This document shows, piece after piece, positions 53,357-63,847 of a stretch of 64,000 nt of DNA. The notes under the pieces were generated by a model that saw only the letters and a list, made by a program, of their open reading frames with translations, was not told the DNA's origin and did no database searches. Source of the DNA: Bacillota bacterium (GTDB lineage: Bacteria > Bacillota > Clostridia > Lachnospirales > Cellulosilyticaceae); NCBI GenBank assembly GCA_023436395.1, contig JAEZJJ010000017.1, positions 18,834 through 82,833 on the forward strand, written 5' to 3'. The translations under genes were made by a program, and so were the position numbers. Each line of letters opens with the position of its first letter. The stretch's first letter is position 1.

Positions 53357-54250
53357 TCATTTTTGTATCTTATATCCTCTTCTAAACTGCTTAGGTGAGG
53401 TGTTTTTATAAGCTTGAAATAACTTTATAAAGTAACTTGTGGTACTAAAACCAACAGCATTGGCAACCTCTGTAATATTCATCTCCGTTGAAATAAGTAA
53501 TTTTTCTGCTTCTGTAATGCGTATACGATTAATATATTCACTTAAATTCATTTTCATATGTTCATTAAAGATTCTAGAAAAATAACTCTCACTCATATTA
53601 CAAAGCTTTGCTAACTGAGGCCCTTTAATCTCTTCATTACAATGATCTAGTACATAATCAAAAGCAGGCTGTAATCTCTTCATTATCTCTCTATTGCCAT
53701 CTACATTTATCATCGTATCTGTTCCTTGCTTATGAAAGTATCTGAGTATCCATAAAAATATTCTTCCTATATAATTCTTTATAGCTAATTCATATCCATA
53801 GTTTCTCTGTTCAAATTCTTCTAACATTTCATATAATAACTTTGGAATAAACGTATTTTCAATCTCTGATTGTGCAATAACCTTTTGATGCTTAGCATTT
53901 TCTAGCATAAAGGGTAAAACATATTTGAGCTGCAAATAATCTTGAAACATTGTGTTGTAAATAACCTCAGGCTCAAAACGCAGAACAATATATTTTCCTC
54001 CTGTAGATGAATAGGAGTCAATTTGATGCACTTCTTTTGAATTAATAATGACTAAATCCCCTTCTTTAAATAAATAGGGTTCTCCATTTAAAAGCACCTT
54101 ATACATTCCAGAAATACCATATAATATCTCGATATAACTATGATAATGAGCTGGAAAACTGTTTTTTTCTTCCCCTACGTAATGGATATGACAAAAGTAA
54201 TTACAGGATATTCCATCAATCATTTCTTTCTTTTCTTCTAAAGATTGCAT
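53357..54250 (-). CDS. AraC family regulator, likely controlling the GH3 gene
   Basis: 297 residues from the ATG at 54250 (GGAGG upstream). Residues ~15-100 form a cupin sensor (FPAHYHSYIEILYGISGMYK, FKEGDLVIINSKEVHQI). The C-terminal pair of helix-turn-helices is GPQLAKLCNMSESYFSRIFN and MNITEVANAVGFSTTSYFIK ending with SPKQFRR. It is divergent from the GH3 glucosidase (107-base intergenic), so it probably activates it in response to a sugar or cello-oligosaccharide. Confidence 0.88.
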   Translation of the reverse strand: MQSLEEKKEMIDGISCNYFCHIHYVGEEKNSFPAHYHSYIEILYGISGMYKVLLNGEPYLFKEGDLVIINSKEVHQIDSYSSTGGKYIVLRFEPEVIYNTMFQDYLQLKYVLPFMLENAKHQKVIAQSEIENTFIPKLLYEMLEEFEQRNYGYELAIKNYIGRIFLWILRYFHKQGTDTMINVDGNREIMKRLQPAFDYVLDHCNEEIKGPQLAKLCNMSESYFSRIFNEHMKMNLSEYINRIRITEAEKLLISTEMNITEVANAVGFSTTSYFIKLFQAYKNTSPKQFRRGYKIQK

Positions 54251-54357
54251 ATCTCCTCCACGACAAAATTTTTTCATTTTTCAATAAAAATATTATATCA
54301 TCTCTCTTTCCAATCTTCTATACTTATATCATTATCATTGGAGGAGGTTCAACAAAC

Positions 54358-57138
54358 ATGCGTCAACTAGGTATTCCTTTAGAAGGTTTTGCTGAGTTTT
54401 CAAGAACAGTAGCCGCTGATGGTGCTGTGCTAATTAAAAATGAAGAACAAATTCTTCCTATAAAAACAACTGATAAAGTGTCTCTATTTGGAAGAACTCA
54501 AATTAATTATTATAGAAGTGGAACAGGTTCCGGAGGGAGTGTCAATGTCCTCTATACGACTAATCTTCTAGAAGCTTGTAGAACCTGTGAAACTATTACA
54601 ATCAATGAGGATCTAGCTGAAATATATGAAGCTTGGGTGGCCCAAAACCCTTTTGATAACGGCGGCAACCGTTGGGCTTGTGAGCCCTATAATCAAAAAG
54701 AGATGCCTCTTTCTGAGGTCATTGTAAAAGAAGCAAGAAGCAACTCAAATAAAGCCATAGTGGTAATTGGACGTACTGCAGGGGAAGATAAAGATAATAC
54801 AGACGAACCTGGTAGCTATCAGTTAACAGCTGTGGAAAAAAACATGCTTCAGCTTGTCACAAAACATTTCCAAGAAGTTATTGTTCTTTTAAATGTAGCC
54901 AATATCATGGATATGAATTGGATTAATGACCCTACATATATTCATCCTATTGCTGGTGTTCTCTATGCTTGGCAAGGTGGTATGGAAGGGGCTAATGCTG
55001 TAGTAGATCTATTAACTGGTAAGGTTACACCTAGTGGTAAGCTTACAGATACTATTGCTTACTCTCTTGCCGACTATCCTGCTACCTCAAACTATGGAGA
55101 CCCTATCAAAAACTTCTATCAAGAAGATATTTATGTAGGCTATCGTTACTTTGAAACCTTTTGTCCTCATAAAGTGCAATATGAATTCGGTTACGGTCTC
55201 TCTTATACACAATTTGAAATTATCCCTAATGATGCCTGCCTTATCACTGTTAACGATGAACCTTACATCCAATTTGACGTAACTGTTAAAAATATAGGCA
55301 CTCACTTTTCTGGTAAGGAAGTGGTTCAAGTTTACTATAGTGCACCTCAAGGGAAACTAGGTAAACCTGCTAAAGTATTAATTGCTTTTGCAAAAACAAC
55401 CTTATTAGCACCTGGTGCTTCTGAAAAACTGACTATCAATTTCTCTATTAATCAAATGGCTTCCTATGATGATAGTGGTATTACCGGGCATAAATCTGCT
55501 TATGTGCTTGAAGCAGGTGACTATCTCTTCTATGTTGGAAACAGTGTGAAAAATGTTAAGCCTCTTTCTATTAAGGGTAAACCTAGCTTTCACCAAACTT
55601 CACTTAAAGTTATTGCTCAATTTACAGAAGCCCTGGCACCAACAGAAGCTTTTACAAGGATTAAACCTGGTACAAGAAATAGTGACGGTACCTATGAGAT
55701 TACTTATGAAGCTGTGCCTACTCAAACTATTTCTCTAGCCGACCGTATTCAGCAGCATCTTCCTGAGTCATTAGCTATAACAGGTAATAAGGGATATACT
55801 TTAAAAGATGTCTATGAAAACAAGGTGCCTATGACAACCTTTATCTCTCAACTTACAGAACATGAACTTGCTACCATTGTTAGAGGTGAAGGAATGAGTA
55901 ATCCTCTTGTTACTTCTGGTACGGCTTCTGCCTTTGGAGGTGTATCTGATAGCCTAGCAGCTTATGGCATTCCTGTAGCTTGCACCGCTGATGGACCTTC
56001 TGGCATTCGTATGGAAAGTGGACTTCATGCTACTCAAATCCCTATTGGCACACTCCTTGCAGCCACTTGGGATACCAAGCTTATCACCTCCCTCTACGAA
56101 TTAGAAGGTAAGGAATTGCTCCGCAACGAAATCGATATCTTACTAGGACCAGGTCTCAATATTAAGCGTTATCCTTTAAATGGGCGTAACTTTGAGTACT
56201 TTTCTGAAGATCCGCTCATCAGTGGTGCCTTTGCTACTGCTATAACAAAAGGTATAGAAAAAGGCGGTGCTCATGCTACCCTCAAACACTTTGCTTGTAA
56301 TAACCAAGAAAACAACCGCTACACAGTAGATGCCATTGTTTCAGAACGCGCTATAAGGGAAATTTACTTAAAAGGTTTTGAACTAGCTGTTAAAGAAGGT
56401 GATGCAAAAGCTATTATGACTGCTTATAATCCTTTAAACGGTCATTGGACTGGTTCAAACTATGATCTAAATACAACTATTCTTCGTGAAGAATGGGGCT
56501 TTAAAGGCATTGTCATGACAGACTGGTGGGCTAAAATGAATGATGTAATCTACGGAGGCGAACCAGATAATAAAAATACTCATTTTATGGTCCGATCACA
56601 AAACGACTTATGTATGGTGGTTAGCAATTATGGTGCCCAGCATAATGTCTATGGCGACTATACCATTGAAGCCTTGGGTAATGGCACTCTAGAACTTGGT
56701 GAACTTCAACGTTGCGCAATGAATATATGTAGCTTTTTAATGAAAACACCTGCATTTTCTAGAACTACTAACAAACCTAGAATTCGTTTTATCCAAACTT
56801 CTTGTGAGCTTACTCCTACAGAAGTATATGACTTAAACCAAAATCTAGAGGTTCCTTTTGACCCAAGTCATCCACCCTATATCAAGGTTTCCACTTCTGG
56901 TATCTATCATATCATTGCTCATATAGTATCTTATGAAAGTAGCTCAGCCCAAACGGTTACTAATATATACTTAAATAACGATTTAATTGCTACACTGCAA
57001 GTGAGTGGTACAGAAGGCAGATGGATTAACCAAAAACTTCTTACTGTTGAACTTGAAAGCGGGATCTATCAACTTAATGCTAAATTTATCAAGCCAGGTC
57101 TTCAAATCGGCTCAATTGTACTTCAATTAGCTCAGTAA
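54358..57138 (+). CDS. GH3 beta-glucosidase with swapped domain order and C-terminal CBM-like domain
   Basis: 926 residues, no signal peptide, hence cytoplasmic. The order is reversed from normal GH3. First comes the alpha/beta sandwich domain (~1-245, DGAVLIKNEEQILPI, AIVVIGRTAGEDKD), then a FnIII-like domain (~290-410), then the TIM barrel (~480-770) with LLGPGLNIKRYPLNGRNFEY, ATLKHFACNNQE and the nucleophile D722 in GIVMTDWWA. A beta-sandwich tail (~790-926) looks like a CBM6-type module. Ruminococcus and Butyrivibrio enzymes have this swapped architecture. It cleaves terminal beta-glucosyl units of cello-oligosaccharides or related glycosides. Confidence 0.9.
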   Translation: MRQLGIPLEGFAEFSRTVAADGAVLIKNEEQILPIKTTDKVSLFGRTQINYYRSGTGSGGSVNVLYTTNLLEACRTCETITINEDLAEIYEAWVAQNPFDNGGNRWACEPYNQKEMPLSEVIVKEARSNSNKAIVVIGRTAGEDKDNTDEPGSYQLTAVEKNMLQLVTKHFQEVIVLLNVANIMDMNWINDPTYIHPIAGVLYAWQGGMEGANAVVDLLTGKVTPSGKLTDTIAYSLADYPATSNYGDPIKNFYQEDIYVGYRYFETFCPHKVQYEFGYGLSYTQFEIIPNDACLITVNDEPYIQFDVTVKNIGTHFSGKEVVQVYYSAPQGKLGKPAKVLIAFAKTTLLAPGASEKLTINFSINQMASYDDSGITGHKSAYVLEAGDYLFYVGNSVKNVKPLSIKGKPSFHQTSLKVIAQFTEALAPTEAFTRIKPGTRNSDGTYEITYEAVPTQTISLADRIQQHLPESLAITGNKGYTLKDVYENKVPMTTFISQLTEHELATIVRGEGMSNPLVTSGTASAFGGVSDSLAAYGIPVACTADGPSGIRMESGLHATQIPIGTLLAATWDTKLITSLYELEGKELLRNEIDILLGPGLNIKRYPLNGRNFEYFSEDPLISGAFATAITKGIEKGGAHATLKHFACNNQENNRYTVDAIVSERAIREIYLKGFELAVKEGDAKAIMTAYNPLNGHWTGSNYDLNTTILREEWGFKGIVMTDWWAKMNDVIYGGEPDNKNTHFMVRSQNDLCMVVSNYGAQHNVYGDYTIEALGNGTLELGELQRCAMNICSFLMKTPAFSRTTNKPRIRFIQTSCELTPTEVYDLNQNLEVPFDPSHPPYIKVSTSGIYHIIAHIVSYESSSAQTVTNIYLNNDLIATLQVSGTEGRWINQKLLTVELESGIYQLNAKFIKPGLQIGSIVLQLAQ

Positions 57139-57176
57139 ATAACTTTCTTAGTCTTGTTACTGCTTATTCTCTGTAT

Positions 57177-57222
57177 AAAAACAGGCTATATCCTCTACTA
57201 AGTAATGGATATACCTGTTTTT
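57177..57222 (+). terminator. Terminator after the GH3 gene
   Basis: AAAACAGGCTATATCC (57177-57192) pairs with GGATATACCTGTTTT (one bulge; 57207-57222), followed by TTATTATTG. Confidence 0.75.
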
Positions 57223-57395
57223 ATTATTGCTAGAAACTATCTTATTCATAGCATAATATATTTCAAATATTTTAATTTGTAAAAATAATCATTATTGTTT
57301 ATTATTTTATTAATTTATGTTATAATTTGTCTATAGAATAGTAAATGTATAATTTATTATTCTACAGTGGAGTCATTTTAAAGGGGGATTTTACT

Positions 57396-58901
57396 ATGAA
57401 TACCCAAAATTCAAATCATGAGAATATCTTAAACACAAATTTAAAAGTTTTATCCATTATGAGACTTCTATGTTTTGTATTCCTTTTATTTGCCATTCAA
57501 AGTTTAGCTTACTACCTTTCAGCTCAAAAAACTACTTTACGTCTTATTACCCTTAGTTTATGCTTCTTATCTTCATTTTTAATCATTACTCCTACATTTA
57601 TTTATAGAAAAATAAAAAACCCCACAAGTTTTGTCAGTATAAGTATACTTACTTTGCAAGCCTGTATATTTATCTTATATGTCTTTTTAGGATCAACGAT
57701 TCTTTTATTTTGGATACTTCCTATATGTATTATAGGCCTTTATTTAAATAAAAGATGGCTTAAGCAAATGATCAGTTTTACCATAATAGTCTTTAGTATT
57801 TCATCTATATTAAACGCTATAATAACAAGTGGTCAAATAAATATTCCTCTTATTATTGCCAATTTAATTACCTATGGTATTGAACTAATCGCCATATTTA
57901 GCATACTCAATATCATATTTGATAGGACCACTAAAATGTATACTGACTCACTTGAGCAAAATGAGAAACTAGCTACAATTAGTGAACAAACTTATACTAA
58001 CAGCCAAGGTATTTGTACGGCAATAGGTGAGCTTTGTAGTAATATTGAAGAAAGTAATATCGGTATTAGAGATCTTAGTGTTTCGAGTACCGAAGTTATG
58101 AATAATTCTGAACATGTAGCTCATACTGCTCTGGAAGCGAAAAAAAATGTGGAGCAAATGTTTGAACGTATTCGTAAAACAACTGAAAGTTCCTCAGATG
58201 TAGAAAATTTAACTACAAAAGTTGGTGAAATTACTCAAATAAACATGAATAATATTGAACTATTAGAGAATAAAACAAAGGAGATCAGTACTGTAACAGA
58301 CGCTGCAAAACAAGCTTTTCTTAAACTTTATGAAAGTACCACAGAGATTTCCAATGCACTTAACATTATAGATTCCGTAGCAAGTCAAACCAATCTTCTT
58401 TCCCTCAACGCTTCTATAGAGGCTGCAAGAGCAGGTGAAGCTGGTAAAGGGTTTAGTGTTGTAGCTACAGAAATCAAGAAATTAGCAGAGCAAACTTTAG
58501 AATCTGCTAGATACATTAATAATGTGGTTGCTACTATTAATGTTAATACCGAATCTTCTTTAAAAACTATGGATGCAACCTCAAAAATCGTTAATGAGAA
58601 TGCCTCTTTGCTTACTGCAACGCAAGAAGACTTTTATACTATGGCTGAATTACAAAAACAAACCATCGATAAAATTCATTATTCCGATAGATTAATTAAA
58701 GAATTAGCCTCAGAGATTAACACTGTTCAAACAATAATTGATGGTAATCTTACTGATTGTAGGGGCATTAATGAAAGCATTCAAAATACTACTGCTACTA
58801 TAGAGGAACTCTATGCAACCTTCCAACAAATCACCACATTTGCTGATACAGTTAATACCAATGTAAATATTTTATTAGAAACACAGAAACAAATTTTATA
58901 A
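57396..58901 (+). CDS. Membrane methyl-accepting chemotaxis-type protein
   Basis: 501 residues from the ATG at 57396, which has AAGGGGGA eight bases upstream. About six hydrophobic helices (~25-200) with no large extracellular sensor loop, then a coiled coil with the MCP signalling hairpin [20 protein letters not shown] followed by [20 protein letters not shown]. The hairpin tip ([11 protein letters not shown]) is intact for CheA/CheW binding. Polytopic MCP-like proteins of this kind may sense membrane state or energy. No che genes nearby, though motAB lie in the same window. Confidence 0.85.
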   Translation: MNTQNSNHENILNTNLKVLSIMRLLCFVFLLFAIQSLAYYLSAQKTTLRLITLSLCFLSSFLIITPTFIYRKIKNPTSFVSISILTLQACIFILYVFLGSTILLFWILPICIIGLYLNKRWLKQMISFTIIVFSISSILNAIITSGQINIPLIIANLITYGIELIAIFSILNIIFDRTTKMYTDSLEQNEKLATISEQTYTNSQGICTAIGELCSNIEESNIGIRDLSVSSTEVMNNSEHVAHTALEAKKNVEQMFERIRKTTESSSDVENLTTKVGEITQINMNNIELLENKTKEISTVTDAAKQAFLKLYESTTEISNALNIIDSVASQTNLLSLNASIEAARAGEAGKGFSVVATEIKKLAEQTLESARYINNVVATINVNTESSLKTMDATSKIVNENASLLTATQEDFYTMAELQKQTIDKIHYSDRLIKELASEINTVQTIIDGNLTDCRGINESIQNTTATIEELYATFQQITTFADTVNTNVNILLETQKQIL

Positions 58902-58913
58902 TTAACTTACATA

Positions 58914-58968
58914 TAGTCCGCTAGAAGTTTAGTCCTATTCATCCTGCTACTAAACTTCTATCGGGCTA
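58914..58968. terminator. Bidirectional terminator between the MCP gene and the acyl-ligase operon
   Basis: A 20-bp stem with a few mismatches (58914-58933 with 58949-58968; core AGAAGTTTAGT/ACTAAACTTCT) lies just downstream of both convergent genes. Confidence 0.7.
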
Positions 58969-58978
58969 ATTTATTGTT

Positions 58979-60511
58979 TTATCTTACTATTTTCTTTAAT
59001 TTTGTATATTCCACCTTTGCTCTATGCCTTGTATCTAGGGGAATTTGCTTCACTGATAGCATTTCATCTAAACCATATTTTTCTTTAAGATGTAATTGTT
59101 TCTCTTTACTAATGAGCATATTGGGGGACGGTTCTTCTATAACGAGTAAGTGTTTATCCTTATAGAAAAGATATGCTGCTCGGGGCAGATCATACTGCAC
59201 ACATACTTCACACTCTATTGCAAAGGGATAAAGCGTGTGTCCCCTATGCTCCTTTACTGCCATTGCCCTTCCTAAAAGCCAGAGATTTCCCTCCTTATCT
59301 AAATAACCTAAATCTCCTGTCCTATGCCATATATGCATTGGTGTCTTAATTTTATTTTCTTCATCCCCTATACCTTGTAAGTAACTTTTTAAGACATGTT
59401 CCCCAGTAACAATGATTTCTCCTACTTCTTCTATTTTGCAAAATGCACCCAGAAGCTCTTCTTCTGATACCTCGGGTTTAAGCTCACTGGTCTTAGCAAT
59501 CTGGCACTCAATTTGTTTTATAGGTTGACCTACAAATAATCCTTTTCCTATTTTCATTTTTTCCACTACTTCTTCTGTTAAAGAGGTGCTATCTAACTCA
59601 CTAATAGGCTCTGCCTCGGAGGATCCATAAACAATGGTTATGGATGCATTCTTAAAACTCTCCTTCAGAAGAGGTATCATATTAGGAAAGATAGGGCCTC
59701 CTCCTATATTTAATCTTCTAATAGAAGCTAAATCATCATGCCCTTTAGTCGTTTTTGCTAATAGTAAAGCAACTGTAGGTGAGGAAGATAACCTTGTAAT
59801 GTGATGCTTCTTAATCTGTGCTACTAACCTTTTTGCATTAAGTTTTGAAATATCACTTAGACTATCATTAGGGATAACCGTTGTAATTCCCTTTGCTAAA
59901 TTAGCTAGGGTAAAAACTGGCATTGTCGCCAAGTCTACATCTCCTTCTTGATAATCCATATTCTTATCTAAAACTTCATATTGCTGAATCAAGAAATAGT
60001 GTGTCCTTACAATCGCCTTAGGAATATGAGTACTTCCACTTGTAAATGTAATAAGTGCGGGTGTATCAGCTTCTAATACTTCTATGATACTTTCAGCGTC
60101 TACCTTATTACTTTGCTTTAATACTTGATCTACCGTTAATGTTTTAGGTATTTTTCTTAATGTTGGTAAGATGCACTTGAGAAGCATTGCTTTTTTCATA
60201 CCAATAAAGACCTTTAAATTCACCCTAGATAGGCATTTTTCTATATGTTCTTTACCTGCAGATGGGTCAAAAATAACCACTGTAGCCCCTATACTCCAAA
60301 GTGCTACAAGGAATAAGTACAACCTTGTAGAAATAGGCTCTAGTAGGAGCACATCATCCCCTTTTTCAATCCCCTCTTTTCTTAAGACAGCAGCTACCTT
60401 TTTAGCTTGTTTTAGAAAGTCATGATAACTTAAACATTTTCCTTCCTCTATAAAGGCTGGATATGCTCCTCTTTTTAGTGCTGTTTGCTCCAGTATCTCA
60501 ACAAGATTCAT
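58979..60511 (-). CDS. AMP-forming acyl/aryl ligase (OleC-like)
   Basis: 510 residues of the ANL superfamily. P-loop is ALITFTSGSTHIPKAIVRTH, A5 is VYGSSEAEPIS, A7 is WHRTGDLGYLD, and the C-terminal catalytic lysine lies in RHRAKVEYTKL. It adenylates a carboxylic acid for thioester (or, in OleC-type enzymes, beta-lactone) formation. Overall form is like the AMP ligases of olefin or lipid-tailoring clusters. Last gene of a four-gene operon; 14-base overlap with the GNAT gene. Actual substrate unknown. Confidence 0.75.
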   Translation of the reverse strand: MNLVEILEQTALKRGAYPAFIEEGKCLSYHDFLKQAKKVAAVLRKEGIEKGDDVLLLEPISTRLYLFLVALWSIGATVVIFDPSAGKEHIEKCLSRVNLKVFIGMKKAMLLKCILPTLRKIPKTLTVDQVLKQSNKVDAESIIEVLEADTPALITFTSGSTHIPKAIVRTHYFLIQQYEVLDKNMDYQEGDVDLATMPVFTLANLAKGITTVIPNDSLSDISKLNAKRLVAQIKKHHITRLSSSPTVALLLAKTTKGHDDLASIRRLNIGGGPIFPNMIPLLKESFKNASITIVYGSSEAEPISELDSTSLTEEVVEKMKIGKGLFVGQPIKQIECQIAKTSELKPEVSEEELLGAFCKIEEVGEIIVTGEHVLKSYLQGIGDEENKIKTPMHIWHRTGDLGYLDKEGNLWLLGRAMAVKEHRGHTLYPFAIECEVCVQYDLPRAAYLFYKDKHLLVIEEPSPNMLISKEKQLHLKEKYGLDEMLSVKQIPLDTRHRAKVEYTKLKKIVR

Positions 60512-61547
60512 GGTTTAGTTCCTTTCTAAAAAGCGTATATTCTCGTATTACCTTTCCCTCACCACACAGCCTTTGAGAGTTGTTTTCCTTGTAAATCAAG
60601 GCTGTAATAAATTCTCTAAAATTAAGATTTAAAGCCTCTTTAGTAACTGCCTCATAAAGCTTTTTCCCTATTCCCTCTTGTCTATACTGTGGTAACACTG
60701 CAATAGTTTTGATGACCACTGACCTTCTAGTTGAATCTAGATAATTGGGCAAGCTAAAAATAAAGCCCACTGGCTTATCACCTTTTTTGGCAACTAAAAT
60801 AAGGTCGGCTACTAAGAACTGCTGATAACTACGATACATGGCTTTAAAAGCTTCTCTCTCAATAGGTTTATAAAATAAATTTTGTTTAAAGCTTTGAATA
60901 CTTATTTCATAGATACTATCTAATACTTCCTCTAAATGTTGTAGGTCCACTTTTTCAATAATTATGTCATCACTCAACTTATTTTCTGCTAACTTACTAT
61001 CTTCGTTATGTAGTAAAAGAGTTTCGTCACTGAGAGTCTCTTTGTTCTCCTTTAAAGGTTCTTGTTGCCATTCCTCTTCTATCGTTTCTTTTGCACTAAA
61101 ATAAAGATAGGTGGGTTTAAATCCCGCTTCTTCTAGCCACTGACTATAACCTTCCTTATATTGAGGCTCCATTAAAAACGGCATAGAACCATCACTATAA
61201 GTGACTAATCTATAGCTATTCCATGTGCTTCCATCTATAGGCCCTATAATGTAGGAATCTCCCTCCTCTTTTAATCGCCTACAACCTAGTTCTAAAATTT
61301 CCTTTGCCCCTTCCCCTGTCATTGCTTCAAAATGACCAATAGCCCCTGCCCTTACTCCTTTTTCATCTACCATATCAGTATGAGTCCAAATAGATGCGCA
61401 GGCTACAACTTCCCCATCTTGCTCCAAGTAGTAATGTACATCAGGTGCTTCTCGTAGCATGCGTTCTAGTGTATAACCTTCATAAATACCTTTTCCTAAT
61501 AAACACTCCAGTTCTCTTAACTTTTCCCCTTCTAAAACTTTAACCAC
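60498..61547 (-). CDS. GNAT acetyltransferase with a long N-terminal domain
   Basis: 349 residues from a GTG at 61547 (GGGGGG six bases upstream). The C-terminal ~150 residues carry GNAT motif A VVIKTIAVLPQYRQEGIGKK, with RQEGIG for the CoA pyrophosphate. The N-terminal ~150 residues look like a second, degenerate GNAT unit (YIIGPIDGSTWNSYRLVTYS). An acidic linker (~165-195) separates them. Double-GNAT proteins acetylate small molecules or proteins. In this operon it could acylate a lipid or amine head group, inferred only from context. Confidence 0.7.
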   Translation of the reverse strand: MVKVLEGEKLRELECLLGKGIYEGYTLERMLREAPDVHYYLEQDGEVVACASIWTHTDMVDEKGVRAGAIGHFEAMTGEGAKEILELGCRRLKEEGDSYIIGPIDGSTWNSYRLVTYSDGSMPFLMEPQYKEGYSQWLEEAGFKPTYLYFSAKETIEEEWQQEPLKENKETLSDETLLLHNEDSKLAENKLSDDIIIEKVDLQHLEEVLDSIYEISIQSFKQNLFYKPIEREAFKAMYRSYQQFLVADLILVAKKGDKPVGFIFSLPNYLDSTRRSVVIKTIAVLPQYRQEGIGKKLYEAVTKEALNLNFREFITALIYKENNSQRLCGEGKVIREYTLFRKELNHESC

Positions 61548-61586
61548 CTTAATCCCCCCTAAATAGACCTCATTCTCAACTTACTT

Positions 61587-62408
61587 CTAAACGTCTATTG
61601 TAATATGCTCAGTATTAGCTTTCTTTTCTTCCCATGGACTTGCAACGACAATAAAAATAATAGCTACTATACCTATTAGGGGGTAGCATCCATAAAAGAT
61701 GTACTCTTGACTTAGAAAAACCTTTATAGGATGTTGCTGACTATATGTCACATAACTTATTAAGTTCGCAGGTATATCATAAATAGCATGTATGATCATT
61801 GACCATAGGATATTTTTAGAATAAATATAAATTGCTGCAAAAACTAATCCTATAACTCCTGTTGTAATAAACCTATATATTGCTTGTTCTAGAGATGAAA
61901 TACCTATAAGATGTGCCATTCCAAATATAGTCGCTGAGATAAATGCTGCTACTAATCTTCCATACCATCTATCTCCTATCTTTATCATTATTCCCTCTAG
62001 GAAAAATGCTCGAAAGGTTAGTCCTTCCCAAAATCCGGTTGTAATTTGTTGCAATATAATGGCACATAAAAGTGGCATCGTTAATCCTTCAAAGCCACCA
62101 AAACCAAATGTAAAATATGTAGTAATGTAATACACAGTAAATAGGATCATTCCTAAACTGGCTAGTAGCCCCTTCCTAAGCCCTTGTGTATTAATAATAT
62201 TTTTCCAGTTTTTCTTATCAAATAACTTCACAAAAATCCAAAGCTGGAAAACCCCAAAAACTAGTCTCTGAACACTACTTGTAAATCGCCATGAGGTTAC
62301 ATCCATATCTAATAGCCTTAATAATTGCATGATACCCCGAAATATCCAAAAGAAAAATATTCCTAATATGAAGGCTATACTCCCTTTATACTTCTTAATA
62401 CATTGCAT
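61587..62408 (-). CDS. CPBP family glutamic intramembrane protease
   Basis: 273 residues from the ATG at 62408 (AAGGGG eight bases upstream). About seven helices with the Abi/CPBP motifs: FWEGLTFRAFFLEG (motif 1, catalytic Glu and Arg; the second Glu of EExxxR is Gly here), FGMAHLIG (motif 2 histidine) and HAIYD (motif 3). Related proteins cleave CAAX peptides or serve bacteriocin self-immunity. It sits between the VTE5-like kinase and GNAT genes. Confidence 0.8.
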   Translation of the reverse strand: MQCIKKYKGSIAFILGIFFFWIFRGIMQLLRLLDMDVTSWRFTSSVQRLVFGVFQLWIFVKLFDKKNWKNIINTQGLRKGLLASLGMILFTVYYITTYFTFGFGGFEGLTMPLLCAIILQQITTGFWEGLTFRAFFLEGIMIKIGDRWYGRLVAAFISATIFGMAHLIGISSLEQAIYRFITTGVIGLVFAAIYIYSKNILWSMIIHAIYDIPANLISYVTYSQQHPIKVFLSQEYIFYGCYPLIGIVAIIFIVVASPWEEKKANTEHITIDV

Positions 62409-62445
62409 TCTTCTAACCCCTTTTATCAATATAGTCATATACAAA

Positions 62446-63807
62446 CTAATTTATAGCATAAGTAACTAAACTAATCACTGTACTTACAACAGTTCCTATC
62501 ATCACTAAACTTGCCTGCTTCCATGCCATAGCCAAAGATAATCTGCTATACTCCTTTAGTTTATCTAAATAGTGAGCTGCGATACCAAGTACCCCTATAA
62601 GTGCTATCACACACAACCCCATTTGCCACAGATTTGTCCCTATACCAAACTCCATATTATTTGCTATAGCACCTACTGTAATTAAGAATAATCCTTTTAA
62701 GAATCCTACCCTATAGGCTACTTTCTTACTTGCTCCATGGTATCCCCTCATACTTCCATAATGATTTAGAGCAATATGTAAACCAAACACTAAGTAAAAA
62801 ATCATAAATAATTCTACTCGCTTATCAGCAATGGTAGCATAGAAAAGCAAAATAATTCCCACCACTAGATTAGACTCTATAACATGCTTGTTAAAGACTA
62901 ATTTTCTCTGTTCAGGGGTTCTTCTAGGGAACATAGGATATAACACTAATACAGTAATAGGTGCAAGCCCCCATCTTATCCCCCCTATCAAAAAAGTAAT
63001 ATAGATTGCCAATACACTTTCCATAATTGCCAATTTACTCATATCCACCACATGTCTATACTTATAAACTACTACTGCAAAACAACCTATAAATAAGAGG
63101 TTAAAGACAAGATAAGTTAAAGATAAAGGAAGTTGGTTAAAAAGAAAGGCATAGCATAAAAGAGGAATAAGTAAATTATCTAATCCAAAGGAGGAAGTCG
63201 CTTCTACTAGTGCAGTAAGCACGCCAATGATAAGCGCTAGGCATAGTATTCGCGCCAAAGACATCTCACTATAAACTACTAAGATTCCAACTACACATAT
63301 AAAGGCAGTAATGGCAAAGGCTATGCTTCCCCCTAATGACTTTTCATCTTCTCTTTCTGCAGAAAGATTACCTTTTTTAAGCCTTGTTCCTACAACGGCT
63401 GCCACAGTGTCTGCATAAGTTAAGATAAGAATAGGAATAAAGTATAAAATAGGATTGTGTTTTGCCATCCAGAAAGTAGAACCTATGGCAATAGGAAAAA
63501 CTAATTCTCCTAAGGACCTTGCCGAACGCTCTACACTATAAAGATAACTTCCCACTTCCTTTTTCTTTAAATGCCAAAGCCTTAAGGTCAGTACCACTCC
63601 AAACATTACAAAAGATAAAACAAGTGCCGTTCCCCTACTCTGAAAGAGATAAGGAAAGAATAAGGCAACTGTACCAATGAAAACATGAACTAATTTACGA
63701 GCAATCTCAGCAGGTGGCTGAAAATACTTCTGTATCATTTTAGCTAAAAACATGCAACTACTTAGTATGACTATCCCTATGCAAAAGTTAATAAGTTCTT
63801 GTGGCAT
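62446..63807 (-). CDS. Polyprenol/phytol kinase-like membrane protein (VTE5/SEC59 family)
   Basis: 453 residues with about thirteen hydrophobic helices. The first half (~1-215) has the CTP-dependent lipid kinase marks: EIARKLVHVFIGTVALFFPY, then YADTVAAVVGTRLKKGNLSA, then EREDEKSLGGSIAFAITAF (nucleotide-binding DGKAD/K-like segment). The second half is a separate hydrophobic domain of unknown type with RRTPEQRKLVFNKH. First gene of the operon. It probably phosphorylates an isoprenoid or long-chain alcohol. Confidence 0.7.
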   Translation of the reverse strand: MPQELINFCIGIVILSSCMFLAKMIQKYFQPPAEIARKLVHVFIGTVALFFPYLFQSRGTALVLSFVMFGVVLTLRLWHLKKKEVGSYLYSVERSARSLGELVFPIAIGSTFWMAKHNPILYFIPILILTYADTVAAVVGTRLKKGNLSAEREDEKSLGGSIAFAITAFICVVGILVVYSEMSLARILCLALIIGVLTALVEATSSFGLDNLLIPLLCYAFLFNQLPLSLTYLVFNLLFIGCFAVVVYKYRHVVDMSKLAIMESVLAIYITFLIGGIRWGLAPITVLVLYPMFPRRTPEQRKLVFNKHVIESNLVVGIILLFYATIADKRVELFMIFYLVFGLHIALNHYGSMRGYHGASKKVAYRVGFLKGLFLITVGAIANNMEFGIGTNLWQMGLCVIALIGVLGIAAHYLDKLKEYSRLSLAMAWKQASLVMIGTVVSTVISLVTYAIN

Positions 63808-63847
63808 TAAGTTCCTCCTTTTTATGGATTGAGATTTGAATAGTAAC

